This document shows, in pieces, positions 7,302 to 15,837 of a stretch of DNA of 64,000 nt. The DNA is from Idiomarina piscisalsi. GTDB lineage: Bacteria; Pseudomonadota; Gammaproteobacteria; Enterobacterales; Alteromonadaceae. How positions within the stretch are numbered: the stretch's first letter is position 1; each line of letters starts with the position of its first letter. The notes beneath the pieces were generated by a model. That model saw only the letters and a list, made by a program, of their open reading frames with translations. It was not told the origin of the DNA and made no database searches. The position numbers and the translations under genes were made by a program. The stretch covers positions 682,001-746,000 of the forward strand of contig NZ_CP022133.1 of assembly GCF_002211765.1 (NCBI RefSeq). The letters are read 5' to 3'.

Positions 7302-10165
7302 TGCTTATACTGAATGACTACTTAGAAAAACACAGTGAATCGGCGTGGGAGCGATTTATTGAGGTCAACAATGTTTCGATAACGGAACCTCAGCAGCAGC
7401 TTTTGCGCTCGCTCTTCGCAGTAAGCCCTTTTATTGCAAGGGTCGCAGAACGTTACCCTACCCAATTACTGACGGACTTTTTTGCTTCAGACAATGATAT
7501 AAGCCTGGATAGCTCAGATACCTATGAAAGCAGCCTCAGAAGATTGCTTGAGGAGTGTAAAGACGACCGCCGAGCCAAATACAAACTGCGTGAATACCGG
7601 CATTGCATTATGGCGAAATTGGCGGCCGCTGATATTTTGGGTCAGCTCTCGCTTTCTGAGGCACTTGAACACTTCAGCGTGTTTGCTGATGCGGCTATTC
7701 AAGAAAGCTTGCAATGGGCTTTTAAACGATTACAAGAGAAACACGGCACACCAATAGGCAGTAACGGCGAGACCATGCCAATGCTGGTTATTGGTATGGG
7801 TAAGTTAGGTGGTAAAGAGCTTAACTTCTCGTCGGACATTGATCTTATTTTTGCGTACCCCGAGCAAGGCGAGACTCAAGGACCTGGACGGAACTTAGAG
7901 CATAGCGTGTTTTATAAACGACTGGCACAGTTGCTGATTGCGCTGCTTGACGAAACCACTGCCGATGGGCAGGTGTTTCGGGTGGATATGCGCTTGCGTC
8001 CATTCGGCCAGTCGGGGCCGCTGGTTACCAGTATGAATGCGCTGGAGCATTATTATCAGGAGCAGGGACGCGACTGGGAGCGCTATGCAATGGTAAAAGC
8101 CCGCCTGATTGGAGCCAGCGATTCGGACGAGAAAGCGTTCTATGATTTGATACGCCCGTTTGTTTATCGTCGCTACATTGATTTTAGCGCCATAGAAGCG
8201 CTGCGCAAAATGAAGCTCCTGATTACTCAGGAGACACGGCGACGGGGAGTAAAAAATAATATCAAGCTTGGTGCCGGAGGTATTCGGGAAGTCGAGTTTA
8301 TAGTGCAGGCGCACCAACTGATTCGTGGGGGGCAGGAAAAGAGTCTACAAACACGCTCTTTGTATACAGCAGTTAATGGCTTGATTGAATTAGAGCTGAT
8401 TGACAAGGAGCGGGCTGACATGCTGATGCGAAACTATGAGTTTCTGCGCACCATAGAGCATCGATTACAGCAAATCGATGATGCACAGACTCAGCAACTG
8501 CCAGACGATGAGCTTGGGCAGGAGCGTTTACGCTGTATGCTGGGCGAAGATGACTGGGCGCCCGTTCAACAGCGTGTTGACGACTGCATGGCGAGCATTC
8601 ACGAGGAGTTTCAACAAGTCGTTGGTGAGCAGTCAGAAGAAGACGAAGAAGAGCAGTCGTTGCAAGTGCTGTGGCAGGATATGCTGGACGATGATGCGGC
8701 GATTGAGATTCTGGAAGCGGAAGGGGTTGATGAGCCGGAGAGCTTATGGCGCTTGATTCATAATTTCAGGCAGGAAAGTCGTCGCCGAAGTTCAGGCCCC
8801 AGAGGGCGAGCGGCGATGGCAAGGCTAATGCCGATGATGCTTCGTCACGCTGTGCAGCACCAACATCCTGAGCGCCTGCTTGAGCGGCTGCTGTCTATTA
8901 TTAAGGCCATAATGAGTCGCACTGCCTACATAGAGCTGTTGGCAGAAAACCCTGGGGCACGGGCGCAGCTTTGTAAGTTATGTATGGCCAGCCCCTGGAT
9001 TTCCAATCAGCTGGCACAACACCCTTTGTTACTCGATGAGCTCATCGATCCGCAGCAACTTTATACGTTGCCGGAGTCGAAAAACTATGATGCGTTGCTT
9101 CGTGAGTACTTAGTTCGTATTCCTGAGCAGGATCTGGAAACGCAAATGGATGCGCTAAGACAGGCAAAACAGGCTTTGCAGTTAAAAATTGCAGCGGCTG
9201 ATATTAGTAACGTGCTTGAACTCATGAATGTCAGTGATCACTTAAGCGCGCTGGCAGAAGCGATTATTAACGAGGTGATAGGGCTGGCTTGGCATCAGTT
9301 GACTCAGAAGCATGGTAAACCTGAAGGAACCAGCGTCGATAATACCGGCTTTGGAGTTATGGCTTACGGCAAGCTTGGTGGCGAAGAGCTCGGCTATGGC
9401 TCTGATCTCGATTTGGTGTTTGTTACAGATTCTAACTACGAAGGCTTAACTGACGGCAATAAACCGATTGAGGTTCAGCAGTTTTATTTGCGCTTGGCGC
9501 AGCGGGTGTTGCACTTGTTTACGACCCGAACCGTCGCTGGGGTGTTATACGATGTTGACTTACGCCTGCGTCCGTCGGGTCAATCCGGACTGTTGGTCAC
9601 GCGAGTAAACTCTTATGCTAAGTATCTGCATGACGATGCATGGACCTGGGAGCTGCAGGCGTTAGTACGGGCGCGTCCTGTGTACGGTAGCAGGGGAATA
9701 AGAGATACTTTAGCGGATGTACGTCGAGCTGCCTTGATGCAGCCACGCGAAGACGCGCAGCTGAAAAAAGAGATTGTCTCCATGCGGCAAAAAATGAAAC
9801 ATCATTTGTCGGTAAGCCGAACGAACGCTTTTGACTTAAAACAAGATGATGGTGGCATTGCCGATATTGAATTTATTACCCAATATTTGGTGCTCAAATA
9901 CGCTCATACGCACCCAAGTTTATGCCGCTATAGCGATAACATTCGGCTGTTAATAGAAGCTCAGCAAGAGCACCTGCTGGATGACGTTGATGCTCAGAAC
10001 CTAGTGAATGCATTTCAGATTTTTCGTTGTGAGAGTCACGCACTGGCGCTTCAGGGGGAACAGCTGTTAGAGAAGCACAATTTAGACGCTGAACGCCAAG
10101 CGGTTATTCATTGCTGGAACAAACTGCTTGGCGAGGCGGACTCTGGGTCTACTGATAATAGCTAG
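7301..10165 (+). CDS. glnE: Bifunctional glutamine synthetase adenylyltransferase / adenylyl-removing enzyme
   Basis: GlnE adds AMP to, or removes it from, glutamine synthetase according to nitrogen status signalled by the PII protein. The 954-residue length is normal. Two nucleotidyltransferase domains are visible: an N-terminal deadenylylase with GMGKLGG...SDIDLIF near residue 165, and a C-terminal adenylylase with YGKLGGEELGYGSDLDLVF near residue 689. The DxD metal-binding pairs are intact in both. The gene is translationally coupled to ygiF by a one-base overlap. Its 3' end overlaps the end of the convergent acyltransferase gene by 17 bases. Confidence 0.97.
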   Translation: MLILNDYLEKHSESAWERFIEVNNVSITEPQQQLLRSLFAVSPFIARVAERYPTQLLTDFFASDNDISLDSSDTYESSLRRLLEECKDDRRAKYKLREYRHCIMAKLAAADILGQLSLSEALEHFSVFADAAIQESLQWAFKRLQEKHGTPIGSNGETMPMLVIGMGKLGGKELNFSSDIDLIFAYPEQGETQGPGRNLEHSVFYKRLAQLLIALLDETTADGQVFRVDMRLRPFGQSGPLVTSMNALEHYYQEQGRDWERYAMVKARLIGASDSDEKAFYDLIRPFVYRRYIDFSAIEALRKMKLLITQETRRRGVKNNIKLGAGGIREVEFIVQAHQLIRGGQEKSLQTRSLYTAVNGLIELELIDKERADMLMRNYEFLRTIEHRLQQIDDAQTQQLPDDELGQERLRCMLGEDDWAPVQQRVDDCMASIHEEFQQVVGEQSEEDEEEQSLQVLWQDMLDDDAAIEILEAEGVDEPESLWRLIHNFRQESRRRSSGPRGRAAMARLMPMMLRHAVQHQHPERLLERLLSIIKAIMSRTAYIELLAENPGARAQLCKLCMASPWISNQLAQHPLLLDELIDPQQLYTLPESKNYDALLREYLVRIPEQDLETQMDALRQAKQALQLKIAAADISNVLELMNVSDHLSALAEAIINEVIGLAWHQLTQKHGKPEGTSVDNTGFGVMAYGKLGGEELGYGSDLDLVFVTDSNYEGLTDGNKPIEVQQFYLRLAQRVLHLFTTRTVAGVLYDVDLRLRPSGQSGLLVTRVNSYAKYLHDDAWTWELQALVRARPVYGSRGIRDTLADVRRAALMQPREDAQLKKEIVSMRQKMKHHLSVSRTNAFDLKQDDGGIADIEFITQYLVLKYAHTHPSLCRYSDNIRLLIEAQQEHLLDDVDAQNLVNAFQIFRCESHALALQGEQLLEKHNLDAERQAVIHCWNKLLGEADSGSTDNS

Positions 10166-11075
10166 GCATATCGGGGTCAGGCCGCGTTTTAAACCGGCGG
10201 TGAACCCAGAGGTATTGCTCGGGCGCTTTTTTCACAGCGTCTTCGACCAGGGTGTTGACGTAGCGAGCGTCCGCTTTGTCATCGCCTGTCGGGAAGTTTT
10301 GAAGCTCGGGTTCGTAATATAAGTCATAGCCCGTGCCGTCTTTGCGGCGAATACAGCGAGAAACCACTATTTTACAATTGGGGGCATTTGCGAACAGCAT
10401 GGTGCCAGTAGTGGTTGAAGCGTCAGGAACCTCGAAGAACTTAACGAACTCAGTACGACGGCGGCCGTAATCCTGATCAGGTAAGTAGCCGGCGATATCG
10501 CCTTTAGACAGAGCTTTAAGCATGCCTTTAACGTCTTTCCGCTGAATCATGTACTTGTTTGAGCGGGCTCGTCCACGAGTTTGTAGAAACTCCATTACCG
10601 CATTGTTATGTGGCCGGTATAAGCCAACTGCCGGCTCAACGAAGCCATGCAAGCGCGCATGCACTTCCAGACTTAGGAAGTGAAACAACAGTAATAATAC
10701 GCCGCTGCCGTCTTCCTGCGCCTTACGTAAGTTTTCCTCACCGTGAATATGCAGTTTGCGACGAATACGCCAGTCCGGCCACCACCACGCCATGCCGACT
10801 TCAAAGTAGGCAATGCCGGTGTTTTTCATGTTCTCGGTGACCAGTTCTTCAATGCTGTCGTCGCTGTATTCGGGAAAGCACAGCTTTAAGTTGGTGCGCG
10901 CTATATTGACACGGCGGGGCATGACCTTTTTAAACAGCAAGCCAAGCCCACGCCCCATGGCCAGCTGCATACGATAGGGAAGCCAAGACACGGTATAAAG
11001 AATGAGAACGCCGAGCCAGGTAAGCCAGAACTTAGGGTGTAAAAAATAGAATTTAAATGTCGGTTGTTCGATCAC
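10149..11075 (-). CDS. lpxL: Lipid A biosynthesis acyltransferase, LpxL/LpxP type
   Basis: This inner-membrane enzyme transfers a secondary acyl chain (laurate or a relative) to Kdo2-lipid IVA. The 308-residue protein begins with a short amphipathic region and a membrane anchor (about 17-33), as in E. coli LpxL. It carries the HX4E catalytic motif in FHFLSLE (His132, Glu137). The GTG start at 11075 aligns with the family N terminus (FLHPKFWLTWLG), although the ribosome binding site is weak. It could be LpxL or the paralogue LpxP, since chain length and temperature dependence cannot be told from sequence. No terminator was found between it and glnE, whose coding end it overlaps. Confidence 0.85.
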   Translation of the reverse strand: MIEQPTFKFYFLHPKFWLTWLGVLILYTVSWLPYRMQLAMGRGLGLLFKKVMPRRVNIARTNLKLCFPEYSDDSIEELVTENMKNTGIAYFEVGMAWWWPDWRIRRKLHIHGEENLRKAQEDGSGVLLLLFHFLSLEVHARLHGFVEPAVGLYRPHNNAVMEFLQTRGRARSNKYMIQRKDVKGMLKALSKGDIAGYLPDQDYGRRRTEFVKFFEVPDASTTTGTMLFANAPNCKIVVSRCIRRKDGTGYDLYYEPELQNFPTGDDKADARYVNTLVEDAVKKAPEQYLWVHRRFKTRPDPDMPSYYQ

Positions 11076-11134
11076 AACAGGAACCGTTGTTGCTTATTAG
11101 ATTGTTGCGGATAGTAACATAGAATTAAGGGAGG

Positions 11135-11163
11135 CAGGCACCACTAACGGGACGTGGTGCCTG
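11135..11163. terminator. Long stem-loop after tolC
   Basis: A perfect 10-bp inverted repeat, CAGGCACCAC / GTGGTGCCTG, with a 9-base loop lies 12 bases downstream of the tolC stop. There is no clean U tract on the tolC strand, only CCCTTAATT, so it may terminate weakly or protect the mRNA 3' end. Confidence 0.5.
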
Positions 11164-11175
11164 TGGTCAGCGGAG

Positions 11176-12540
11176 TTAGTCCGCTGCAGTTCCTTCAACG
11201 TCCTCTGACAGACTGCTGTTAATTGCCAATAGGTCGTTTTCCTGAAGCTGACCTGCGGCCTGTTCTAAACGCAGCATTTGACGAATATAGCCATAGCGAG
11301 CTTCTGATAAGTTACGTTTAGCGTTGTAAAGGTTTTGAGTACTGTTTAGGACGTCGACAATAGTCCGGGTACCTACCTCAAAACCGGCTTCGGTTGCTTT
11401 CAATGCGCTTTCTGCTGAAACGACAGATTGCTGAAACGCATTAATGCTGGCAATTGACGCTGATACTTCGTAGTAAGCGTTACGCACTTCACGCTCGATT
11501 TGGCGACGTGTCTGAACCATTTGCTGGCTAGTTGCAACGTAGTTGTCACGCGCTTGAGAAACTTCAGCTGAGGTGCGGAAGCCTGAGAAAATAGGTACGC
11601 TGACGTTTAGACCAATTGAACGGCTATCAAGACGGCCCGTATCTGGGGATGGCTCACCTTGTATTGTTCTATCGGTATCATTGGTTGAATAGTTCGCTGA
11701 TAATGACACAGTCGGGTAGTGACCCGCTTGCTGAAGCTTAATTTGCTGTTCAGCAATCTCAACCTGCACCATGCTCTCTAATAAGCTTAGATTACTATTT
11801 TCCGCTTTCTTTACCCATTTCATGACATCTTCCGGTGCAGGGTCACTGGGCGAAAAGGTTTCGGTGTCTAATGCGGCCAGCGTCTGTGGGTATTGCCCAG
11901 TGATTTCACGAATGCTTTCGTAAGCAATTTCTACGGCATTACGAGCCTGAATTTCACGGGCGACGGCGCTGTCATATTGTGCTTGTGCTTCGTGCACGTC
12001 AGTAATGGCGGTTAACCCAACAGAGAAACGTTGTTTGGTTTGCTCAAGCTGACGTTTAATGGCTTTTTTCTCGGCTTCAGCAAATGACAGGTCGTCTTTT
12101 GCCTGAAGCGCCTGGAAGTAAGCATTGACGACTCGAAGCATTAACTCTTGTTGCGCGTTGTTATAGGAAATTTCGGCTTGATACGCTTGCTTTTCCGCGA
12201 TGTCCGCATTTTTCCAAACGCTCCAGTCAAAAAGACTTTGATTCAGAGAAACGCCTGCTTGCCAACCATCCGTGTCGATATCGTATGAACCGATGCCTGG
12301 TTGAAACGACTCTGAACTGCTATCACTGTAGCCAGCTTGACCGGTCACTTGTGGTAAGAAACCGGACTTAGCAATATCAACGCCCTTTTGAATGGCGTTG
12401 CGCTCGGCGGCGGCTCTTAATAAGGTCGGATCGTTATCAACCGCTAAGCGGTAAATCTGAGCTAAATCTTCGGCATTTGACGTAAAAGAGACTGTAGTTA
12501 ATGCAATTCCTACAGCCGCTGACAAGAGGTGCTTTTTCAT
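11176..12540 (-). CDS. tolC: TolC family outer-membrane channel protein
   Basis: TolC is the outer-membrane exit duct shared by RND and ABC efflux pumps and type I secretion. The 454-residue precursor has a signal peptide ending near TSNA/EDLAQIY. Two outer-membrane efflux repeats follow (about 25-215 and 235-435), rich in coiled-coil heptads and each ending in a channel-forming strand. The ATG at 12540 gives a textbook signal peptide; an in-frame ATG at 12567 would place nine polar residues in front of it. Neither start has a strong ribosome binding site. It is divergent from nudF exactly as in E. coli, which supports tolC itself rather than an operon-specific paralogue. Confidence 0.93.
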   Translation of the reverse strand: MKKHLLSAAVGIALTTVSFTSNAEDLAQIYRLAVDNDPTLLRAAAERNAIQKGVDIAKSGFLPQVTGQAGYSDSSSESFQPGIGSYDIDTDGWQAGVSLNQSLFDWSVWKNADIAEKQAYQAEISYNNAQQELMLRVVNAYFQALQAKDDLSFAEAEKKAIKRQLEQTKQRFSVGLTAITDVHEAQAQYDSAVAREIQARNAVEIAYESIREITGQYPQTLAALDTETFSPSDPAPEDVMKWVKKAENSNLSLLESMVQVEIAEQQIKLQQAGHYPTVSLSANYSTNDTDRTIQGEPSPDTGRLDSRSIGLNVSVPIFSGFRTSAEVSQARDNYVATSQQMVQTRRQIEREVRNAYYEVSASIASINAFQQSVVSAESALKATEAGFEVGTRTIVDVLNSTQNLYNAKRNLSEARYGYIRQMLRLEQAAGQLQENDLLAINSSLSEDVEGTAAD

Positions 12541-12761
12541 GGTAGTCAGTGTCCCGTTACTTGACATGCAATAGTCTTAAAATGATTGCGCGTTAGTTTA
12601 CATACAGTGTTGAATGATTACCAGTGTAATTGATTCACGCTGATAATTTAAGCAAAACATGGTTTCAGAATCTGCTCAAGTGTAACAGAATGTTTGCTGT
12701 ATAGTAGATCAGAAAGCAGGCTTTACTCTCATATCAAAAAAAGTTGAAGCGAGAAGGTGAA

Positions 12762-13379
12762 ATGGCGTCAAGATTGACTCGAAAAGATGTTGAACTCGAT
12801 AAAAAACAGCCGCTTTATGAAGGCTTTTTGTCGGTTTATAAATACAAACTCAAACACCGTTTGTTTCAAGGCGGCTGGAGTCAGCCTATTGAGCGTGAAT
12901 TGATGGAGCGTGGCCACGCTGTCGTGGTGATACCTTATGACCCTGTTCGCGACGAGTTAGTCGTGCTGGAACAATTTCGGGTAGGTGCATTAGATGACCC
13001 CAACGGGCCTTGGCTATTTGAATTTGTCGCAGGCATGTTTGACGCTGATGAAAGTGCTGAAGAGGTCGCAACAAGAGAATTAAAAGAAGAAGCAGGCCTG
13101 GAAGCCAAACAGTTGATTTACGCAACCAGCTACTACTCGAGCCCGGGCGGAACCGATGAGAAACTGACAATTTATATTGCGGAAGTCGACACGAGTTTAG
13201 CGGCTGATTTTGGCGGTCTTCCTGAAGAAGATGAAGACATTAAAGTGCATGTATTACCGCGTAAAGATGCTATTGGTATGTTAGAGCGTGAGGAAATTAA
13301 TAATGCCGCCAGTGTAATTGGGTTACAATGGTTGCTATTGCATCGAGATAGTGTGTTTAGAAATAAGCTGAGCTTGTAA
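12762..13379 (+). CDS. nudF: ADP-ribose diphosphatase (Nudix hydrolase)
   Basis: NudF hydrolyses ADP-ribose to AMP and ribose 5-phosphate. The 205-residue protein contains a complete Nudix box at residues 91-113 (G-x5-E-x7-RELKEEAGL), with the catalytic REXXEE glutamates intact. The upstream beta strand QFRVGAL and the SSPG segment after the box are typical of ADP-ribose pyrophosphatases. The ATG at 12762 has AGAAGG upstream; an earlier in-frame TTG at 12744 is less likely. A -10-like TATAGT lies at 12700-12705. It heads the nudF-yqiB-parE-parC-plsC-rraB series, divergent from tolC. Confidence 0.93.
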   Translation: MASRLTRKDVELDKKQPLYEGFLSVYKYKLKHRLFQGGWSQPIERELMERGHAVVVIPYDPVRDELVVLEQFRVGALDDPNGPWLFEFVAGMFDADESAEEVATRELKEEAGLEAKQLIYATSYYSSPGGTDEKLTIYIAEVDTSLAADFGGLPEEDEDIKVHVLPRKDAIGMLEREEINNAASVIGLQWLLLHRDSVFRNKLSL

Positions 13380-13387
13380 GGGGTGAT

Positions 13388-13855
13388 ATGCAGCAGCGTT
13401 ACGTTGTCGACGTGGCAGAGTTACACAGGTTGAATGAGCTGAACTATGCCGCTTTGTTACCTTTTGTGCCGGATGAAGATGACTCGACTCAAGCTGAGGT
13501 CATTATTCAAGCCGGCGAAGGCTTGGTGTTTGTGGTAAAACGTGTCGACAATTCGCGTTACACAACGGATATTTCGATTGAGCAACTAAAGCCTAGCTGG
13601 GCGGATTATTTGCGCGCCAAAATGACGGTGCGCCTATACCATGACGTGCGTATGGCGGAAGTCTTAAAAACGCAGGGTATTACAAAGCTAGCAGTGCATT
13701 ATCGTCAGCCGAATAAAGACATGCGACACCGCGATGAAAAGTACCAAGCTAATCAATTTTTGTCGGACTGGTTGCAACTGTGTCGTAAGCAAGGTCGAAT
13801 CCAACCAGAGCTGAGCGAGTCAGTGCAGAAATTTATGCCTTACTACTTCAAATAG
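13388..13855 (+). CDS. yqiB: DUF1249 family protein YqiB
   Basis: This 155-residue protein matches E. coli YqiB in length and in segments such as MTVRLYHD, RDEKYQ and NQFLSDWL. Its function is unknown. No signal peptide or membrane segment is visible, so it is predicted cytosolic. It lies 8 bases after nudF, with GGGGTGAT as ribosome binding site. In E. coli the next genes are cpdA and yqiA, then parE. Here parE follows directly. Confidence 0.9.
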   Translation: MQQRYVVDVAELHRLNELNYAALLPFVPDEDDSTQAEVIIQAGEGLVFVVKRVDNSRYTTDISIEQLKPSWADYLRAKMTVRLYHDVRMAEVLKTQGITKLAVHYRQPNKDMRHRDEKYQANQFLSDWLQLCRKQGRIQPELSESVQKFMPYYFK

Positions 13856-13920
13856 ACGACGGTTAGCGGTAAATTGTCAGTCAACTTTGCGGAGCGAGCT
13901 ACAACAAAAAACAGGGACTC

Positions 13921-15813
13921 ATGACAGACTACAAATCCGATTCTATAGAGGTGCTGAATGGCCTGGAGCCGGTTCAGCGCCGCCCCGGTATGTACACCGA
14001 TACCACACGGCCCAACCATTTAGGCCAGGAAGTTATTGATAACAGTGTGGATGAGGCGCTTGCCGGTCACGCTAAAAGCTTAGTGGTTATTCTACACACC
14101 GACCAATCCTTAGAAGTCATGGATGACGGTCGTGGTATGCCCGTGGATATTCACCCTGAAGAAGGGGTTCCGGGTGTCGAGCTTATTATGAGCAAATTGC
14201 ATGCGGGCGGTAAGTTCTCGAATAAAAATTACCAGTTTTCTGGTGGTCTGCATGGTGTTGGTATCTCTGTTGTTAACGCGCTGTCGAAGCGTGTTGAGCT
14301 CACCATTAAGCGAGATGGCCAGGTGTATGAAATGGCCTTCGAAAATGGCGATAAAGTCTCTGAGTTAGAAGTCACCGGCACTGTTGGGAAGCGCAATACC
14401 GGAACCAAAGTCCATTTTTGGCCAGACGCCCAGTATTTTGATTCCTCAAAGTTTTCTGTTACCAAGTTGAAGCACCTGCTCCGGGCGAAAGCGGTGCTGT
14501 GTCCCGGGTTAAGCATTACCTTCAAAAATAAGGTCGATGACACCGAAGAAACTTGGTTTTACGAGGACGGCCTGACCGATTACCTGATTGAAGCGGTAAA
14601 AGAGGTTCCTACTTTACCGGAAGACCCATTTAATGGCTCTTTTAGCTCGCAAACCGAAGGGGTTGAATGGGCGGTAACCTGGTTACCGGAAGGTGGTGAG
14701 GGCCTATCTGAGAGTTATGTAAACCTGATTCCAACGCCATTAGGTGGTACGCATGTTAACGGCTTGCGACAAGGTCTGTTAGAGGCTATGCGTGAGTTTT
14801 GTGAGTTCCGCAATCTACTACCGCGAGGTGTGAAGCTGACACCTGATGATGTGTGGGAACGCTGCTCCTATATTTTGTCGACTAAGATGCAAGATCCGCA
14901 GTTTGCCGGGCAAACCAAAGAGCGTTTGTCGTCGAGACAATCTGCCAGCTTTGTTTCCGGCGTCGTCAAAGACGCATTCAGCTTATGGTTGAATGAGCAC
15001 ACCGAACAAGCTGAATTATTGGCTGATGTTTGTATCAGTAACGCTCAGCGTCGTTTACGAGCAAGCAAAAAAGTTGTTCGTAAGAAAGTCACTCAGGGGC
15101 CTGCGTTACCGGGTAAGTTAACCGACTGCTCTAGTCAGGATCCATCCAATAGCGAATTGTTTTTGGTTGAGGGTGACTCGGCCGGTGGTTCAGCGAAACA
15201 GGCGCGCGATCGAGAGTTTCAGGCCGTCATGCCACTGCGCGGAAAAATTTTGAATACCTGGGAAGTGGATCCGGAGCAAATTCTGGGATCACAGGAAATC
15301 CATGATATATCCGTTGCTGTCGGCGTCGACCCAAACAGTGTTGATTTGGATAAACTGCGTTACGGTAAAGTTTGTATTCTTGCGGATGCCGACTCTGATG
15401 GGCTTCACATTGCGACTCTGCTGTGTGCGCTGTTTGTGAAACACTTCCGGCCGCTGGTTGAGAATGGCCATATTTTTGTTGCCATGCCGCCGCTTTATCG
15501 AATCGATGTCGGCAAAGAGGTGTTTTACGCCCTTGATGAAGACGAAAAGCAGGGCATTTTGGATCGTATTGAAGCCGAGAAGAAAAAAGGCAAAATCAAT
15601 GTTCAACGTTTCAAAGGCTTGGGCGAGATGAATCCATTGACGCTTCGTGAAACGACGATGGACCCGAATACACGTCGATTGGTGCAGCTGACAATAGATG
15701 ACGCTGAAATGATGGAAGAGCTGATGGACATGTTGCTGGCGAAGAAACGTGCGAGTGATCGCCGTACTTGGCTGGAAAGCAAAGGCAACATGGCCGACTT
15801 GGCTGAACTGTAG
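13921..15813 (+). CDS. parE: DNA topoisomerase IV subunit B
   Basis: ParE is the ATPase subunit of topoisomerase IV, which decatenates sister chromosomes. The 630-residue length matches E. coli. The GHKL ATPase domain is complete (VIDNSVDEALAG near residue 38; DDGRGMP; GGLHGVGISVVNAL). The TOPRIM domain has VEGDSAGGSAK near residue 417 and the DADSDG metal site. PLRGKILNTWEVDPEQI, where quinolone-related changes occur, looks wild type. The ATG at 13921 is preceded by CAGGGACT. The gene sits 24 bases before parC. Confidence 0.98.
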   Translation: MTDYKSDSIEVLNGLEPVQRRPGMYTDTTRPNHLGQEVIDNSVDEALAGHAKSLVVILHTDQSLEVMDDGRGMPVDIHPEEGVPGVELIMSKLHAGGKFSNKNYQFSGGLHGVGISVVNALSKRVELTIKRDGQVYEMAFENGDKVSELEVTGTVGKRNTGTKVHFWPDAQYFDSSKFSVTKLKHLLRAKAVLCPGLSITFKNKVDDTEETWFYEDGLTDYLIEAVKEVPTLPEDPFNGSFSSQTEGVEWAVTWLPEGGEGLSESYVNLIPTPLGGTHVNGLRQGLLEAMREFCEFRNLLPRGVKLTPDDVWERCSYILSTKMQDPQFAGQTKERLSSRQSASFVSGVVKDAFSLWLNEHTEQAELLADVCISNAQRRLRASKKVVRKKVTQGPALPGKLTDCSSQDPSNSELFLVEGDSAGGSAKQARDREFQAVMPLRGKILNTWEVDPEQILGSQEIHDISVAVGVDPNSVDLDKLRYGKVCILADADSDGLHIATLLCALFVKHFRPLVENGHIFVAMPPLYRIDVGKEVFYALDEDEKQGILDRIEAEKKKGKINVQRFKGLGEMNPLTLRETTMDPNTRRLVQLTIDDAEMMEELMDMLLAKKRASDRRTWLESKGNMADLAEL

Positions 15814-15837
15814 GCTGCTAAGCAAGGAGAAGTGAGA

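Noticed and set aside
7895..8317. 140-residue open frame on the minus strand inside glnE
   Set aside because: It is a shadow of the glnE nucleotidyltransferase region; no ribosome binding site or family features.
15289..15825. 178-residue open frame on the minus strand inside parE
   Set aside because: It is entirely antisense to parE, which has complete ATPase and TOPRIM domains. The antisense frame has no recognisable domain or start signal.
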